Source: a bacterium (GTDB taxonomy: Bacteria; Zhuqueibacterota; QNDG01; JAFGCO01). Taken from it: a stretch of DNA of 7,539 bases. The DNA is taken from positions 1 to 7,539 of the forward strand of contig JAFGCO010000022.1 of NCBI GenBank assembly GCA_016932575.1. The letters run 5' to 3'. The position numbers and the translations under genes are program-made. Within the stretch, counting starts at the first letter, position 1. Every line of letters starts with the position of its first letter. The notes under the pieces were generated by a model. It worked only from the letters and a program-made list of their open reading frames with translations. It ran no database searches and was not told the origin of the DNA. Of this stretch, positions 5,261 to 7,539 are shown in pieces.

Positions 5261-6247
5261 ATGACCCGAAAAACCATTCGCGTAGGTGATGAGACGATTG
5301 AATTGCCCGCTGTTAAAAAGGTCTGGATTAAAATAGTCGTCATCGGGTTCGCAGGAATTTGGCTGTTATTTTCCGCATTCTACACTGTGGGCGCGGATGA
5401 AGTGGGCGTGATCAAACGCTTTGGAAAATACATGCGCACAACCGATCCCGGACTGCATTCCAAAATCCCGTTTAGCGTGGAAACCGTAAAAAAGGTCAAG
5501 GTGCAGCGAGTATTCAAGGAAGAATTCGGTTTTCGCACCAAGCAGGCGGGGATTAACAGCCAGTATTCCAAGCAGGATTTTACGGGAGAATCGCTGATGC
5601 TCACCGGAGATCTGAATTCCGCTGTGGTAGACTGGATTGTACAGTACCGGGTTAAAGATCCGGTAAAATATCTGTTTCACGTGAGGAATGTTGTTGAAAC
5701 CCTGCGCGACGCTTCCGAGTCCGTGATGCGTGAAGTGGTCGGAGATCACAGTGTGGATGAAGTCATCGTTCTGAGCCGGCAGGATATCGAATTACTGGCG
5801 CAACAGGCCACGCAAAACCTGCTTGATGAATTTGAAACCGGCATTGATATTGTGACCATTAAATTGCAGGATGTGAATCCGCCGAAATCCGTGCAGCCGG
5901 CTTTCAATGAAGTGAATGAAGCCCGGCAGGAAAAAGAGCGCATCATCAACGAGGCTCTTGAAGCTTACAACAAAGTGATACCGCAGGCAAAGGGTCAGGC
6001 AGAGCAGACCATCCGGCAGGCGGAGGGCTATTCTGTTAATCGTGTGAACCGAGCCAAAGGCGATGCCGAGAACTTTCTTGCGGTTTGGGCGGAATACAAT
6101 AAAGCGAAGGATGTCACACGGCGCAGACTCTATCTCGAAACGCTACTGGAAATCCTTCCTAAACTGGAAAATATTTACATGATTGATGAACAGCAAAAAG
6201 GATTCATTCCTCTGCTGCAATTACAGGGCAAGGAGGTGATAAAATGA
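5261..6247 (+). CDS. hflK: HflK, SPFH/band-7 membrane protein
   Basis: The 328-residue protein has a short cytoplasmic N-terminus, one membrane helix (about 22-42, VWIKIVVIGFAGIWLLFSAFY) and the SPFH domain start GADEVGVIKRFGKY. The band-7 core contains DWIVQYRVKDPVKYLFHV. A long charged helix with repeated QAKGQAEQTIRQAEGY follows, and the end is typical of HflK (YLETLLEILPKLENIYMID). With HflC it forms a large cage around the FtsH protease in the inner membrane, facing the periplasm, and modulates degradation of membrane proteins. E. coli HflK is about 419 residues; this one lacks the long Gly/Pro-rich N-terminus. Two ATGs are adjacent (5258 and 5261). AAGGAGG at 5249-5255 is 2 bases from the first and 5 from the second, so I chose 5261. 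The stop overlaps the hflC start by four bases (ATGA). ftsH is not in the window. Confidence 0.93.
   Translation: MTRKTIRVGDETIELPAVKKVWIKIVVIGFAGIWLLFSAFYTVGADEVGVIKRFGKYMRTTDPGLHSKIPFSVETVKKVKVQRVFKEEFGFRTKQAGINSQYSKQDFTGESLMLTGDLNSAVVDWIVQYRVKDPVKYLFHVRNVVETLRDASESVMREVVGDHSVDEVIVLSRQDIELLAQQATQNLLDEFETGIDIVTIKLQDVNPPKSVQPAFNEVNEARQEKERIINEALEAYNKVIPQAKGQAEQTIRQAEGYSVNRVNRAKGDAENFLAVWAEYNKAKDVTRRRLYLETLLEILPKLENIYMIDEQQKGFIPLLQLQGKEVIK
6230..6240 (+). promoter_or_regulatory. Very strong Shine-Dalgarno of hflC
   Basis: AAGGAGGTGAT at 6230-6240 is an 11-base perfect complement to the usual 16S rRNA 3' tail, 3 bases before the hflC ATG. It lies within the last codons of hflK. Together with the ATGA overlap it should keep HflC made in step with, or above, HflK. 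Confidence 0.75.
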
Positions 6248-7188
6248 AAAAGCGGATTGTAACAGTCGGTTTGCTTGCAATAGCAGCGCTGATTTTACTG
6301 GGTTCTACTTTATATACGATTGATGAAACCGAGCAGGTCATCATTCTGCAATTCGGCAAGCCTGTGGGTGATCCTGTGAAAAAAGCAGGTTTGCATGTGA
6401 AGCTGCCTTTTATACAAAATGTCACCCGTTTTGACAAACGCATTTTGGAATGGGATGGGGATGAAAACCAAATTCCCACCTCTGACAAGAAATATATATG
6501 GGTGGACACGTTTGCCCGCTGGCGCATCGTGGATCCGCTTAAGTTTTATCAGTCAGTAAATAATGAGAGAAACGCCCAGAGCCGTCTGGATGACATTATC
6601 GACAGTGCTACACGTAACTATGTATCTGAGAATCTTTTAATCGAAGCCGTCCGGAATAGCAATCGGGAATTGCAGATCACGGTTGAAGAGGCAGAAGGAT
6701 TTGGACTGGAAAGTGTGGTCCAGCAAATCGAGAAGGGACGTAAACAAATAACCAAATTGATATTACAGAAGGCGGCTGAAACCATGCCGCAGTATGGTAT
6801 CGAACTTTTAGATATGCGGATTAAACGCATCAATTACATTGAAGAAGTACGGCAAAAGGTCTACGAACGGATGATATCCGAACGCAAGCGAATCGCTGAA
6901 AAGTTCCGCTCCGAAGGCGAGGGAAGAAAAGCCGAAATTGACGGTGAACGAGAGAAAGAGCTGCAGAGAATTACGTCTGAGGCCTATCGTAAAGCTCAGG
7001 TCATTAAAGGCAAGGCAGATGCCGAAGCAACCAGAACCTACGCCAGGGCTTTCAACAAGGGTCCTGAATTCTATGCGTTTCTTAAGACTCTTGAAACGTA
7101 TAAAAGCACACTCAATAATAACAATGCGACTCTCATTTTGAATACAGATAGCGATTTTTTAAAATATTTGAAAAGTATCAAAAAGTGA
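6244..7188 (+). CDS. hflC: HflC, SPFH/band-7 membrane protein
   Basis: The 314-residue protein has an N-terminal membrane helix (about 4-24), then the HflC-type sequence YTIDETEQVIILQFGKPVGD, leading into the SPFH domain. Family landmarks include GLHVKLPFIQNVTRFDKRIL and DTFARWRIVDPLKFYQ. Further on, PQYGIELLDMRIKRINYIEEVRQ and a long Arg/Glu-rich coiled coil (about 210-265) appear. The end matches the family (FYAFLKTLETYKSTL, then LNTDSDFLKYL). It is slightly shorter than the 334-residue E. coli protein. It is the partner of HflK in the ring complex that encloses FtsH. Order, overlap and spacing with hflK are those of the standard operon, and I see nothing missing. Confidence 0.95.
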   Translation: MKKRIVTVGLLAIAALILLGSTLYTIDETEQVIILQFGKPVGDPVKKAGLHVKLPFIQNVTRFDKRILEWDGDENQIPTSDKKYIWVDTFARWRIVDPLKFYQSVNNERNAQSRLDDIIDSATRNYVSENLLIEAVRNSNRELQITVEEAEGFGLESVVQQIEKGRKQITKLILQKAAETMPQYGIELLDMRIKRINYIEEVRQKVYERMISERKRIAEKFRSEGEGRKAEIDGEREKELQRITSEAYRKAQVIKGKADAEATRTYARAFNKGPEFYAFLKTLETYKSTLNNNNATLILNTDSDFLKYLKSIKK

Positions 7189-7237
7189 TGCCCTGAAAAG
7201 ATCGATCTGTAAAAAACGCTTAATATGAAAGGTCAAA

Positions 7238-7441
7238 ATGAAAATTAAAATAATAATAAGTGTTATCTTGGCAAGTTTTGCTCTTCTTTTTATCATTCAA
7301 AATTTTGCTGTTATAAATATTCACTTCTTATTCTGGACGCTCCCGATATCCAGTGCTTTACTCATGTTTTCAGTTTTACTGGTCGGGCTTGTTCTTGGGT
7401 GGTCACTACACAGTTATTCGATTCATGGCAGTAAAAAATAA
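7238..7441 (+). CDS. LapA-domain (DUF1049) small membrane protein
   Basis: The 67-residue protein has two hydrophobic helices, about residues 5-20 and 37-57, joined by IIQNFAVINIHFLFWTLPIS. The QN...V...F..W....P pattern between the helices is typical of the LapA/DUF1049 domain. In E. coli LapA works with LapB in the inner membrane to tune lipopolysaccharide synthesis through FtsH-mediated turnover of LpxC, and it is about 100 residues with a cytoplasmic tail. This protein ends just after the second helix and lacks that tail, so the same function cannot be assumed. AAAGG at 7228-7232 with a 5-base spacer supports the ATG. It starts 49 bases after hflC with no terminator seen, so it probably belongs to the same operon. 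That is suggestive because both LapA and HflKC connect to FtsH. Confidence 0.8.
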   Translation: MKIKIIISVILASFALLFIIQNFAVINIHFLFWTLPISSALLMFSVLLVGLVLGWSLHSYSIHGSKK

Positions 7442-7447
7442 GAAATT

Positions 7448-7539
7448 GTGAAGGAATTTTATAAATTCAATAAAAAGAATCTGTACTCCGGAAAAGAGAT
7501 TTTCGTCATGGGCCACATTTCAACCAATTCAAAACTCAA
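7448..7539 (+). CDS. Possible start of the next gene, cut by the window edge
   Basis: The frame that follows the lapA-like stop stays open to the right edge. It can start at GTG 7448 (30 residues visible) or at ATG 7508 (MGHISTNSKL visible). The ATG start looks more like a real protein beginning. I have a faint memory of MGH-starting ferredoxin-like proteins in sulfate reducers, but ten residues are not enough to name it. No strong ribosome-binding site precedes either start; AAGAG lies about 9 bases before the ATG. Confidence 0.4.
   Translation, partial: MKEFYKFNKKNLYSGKEIFVMGHISTNSKL

Noticed and set aside
7199-7208. AGATCGATCT palindrome after hflC as a terminator
   Set aside because: It is only 10 bases, cannot form a stable hairpin and has no T run; read-through to the lapA-like gene is more likely.

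Overview
The window reads as an ordinary chromosomal stretch of a Gram-negative, probably anaerobic bacterium. A Desulfobacterota (deltaproteobacterial) origin is my best guess. It rests on gene types: a DGC-type zinc-binding protein next to an ArsR regulator, a cobalamin-type radical SAM enzyme, a short glycine-tailed RRM protein beside KhpA, and HflK-HflC followed by a LapA-like protein. This is family knowledge, not a database match. All genes right of position 945 are on the + strand; only the damaged left-hand locus is on the - strand.

Left end (1-944). Positions 1-198 are AT-rich, without a convincing gene, but hold short phased repeats and nested inverted repeats. On the - strand, 199-704 carries the remains of a metal-resistance-type locus. 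It has an ArsR regulator with a CVC metal site that ends before its wing, then a DGC-domain gene split between frames at a G6 and an A9 run. Positions 718-944 are intergenic and hold a likely promoter and an interrupted palindrome upstream of the next gene.

Signalling block (945-2255). A NarL/LuxR-type response regulator is followed by a stand-alone receiver-like protein that has lost its phosphorylation residues. A 37-residue lysine-rich protein starts one base after that receiver's stop codon.

Middle (2389-5116). A 104-residue conserved-looking protein of unknown function precedes a 550-residue B12-binding radical SAM protein of unknown substrate. Then come two small RNA-binding proteins, KhpA (KH domain, TTG start) and an RRM protein.

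Right end (5261-7539). hflK and hflC overlap by four bases and encode the SPFH pair that in other bacteria surrounds the FtsH protease. A two-helix LapA-domain membrane protein follows. The beginning of another reading frame runs off the right edge.

I see no CRISPR array, insertion sequence, tRNA or rRNA, and no clear new system. The items most worth following are the pseudo-receiver with its coupled tiny basic protein, the decayed arsR-DGC locus, and the orphan radical SAM enzyme with its unknown neighbour.
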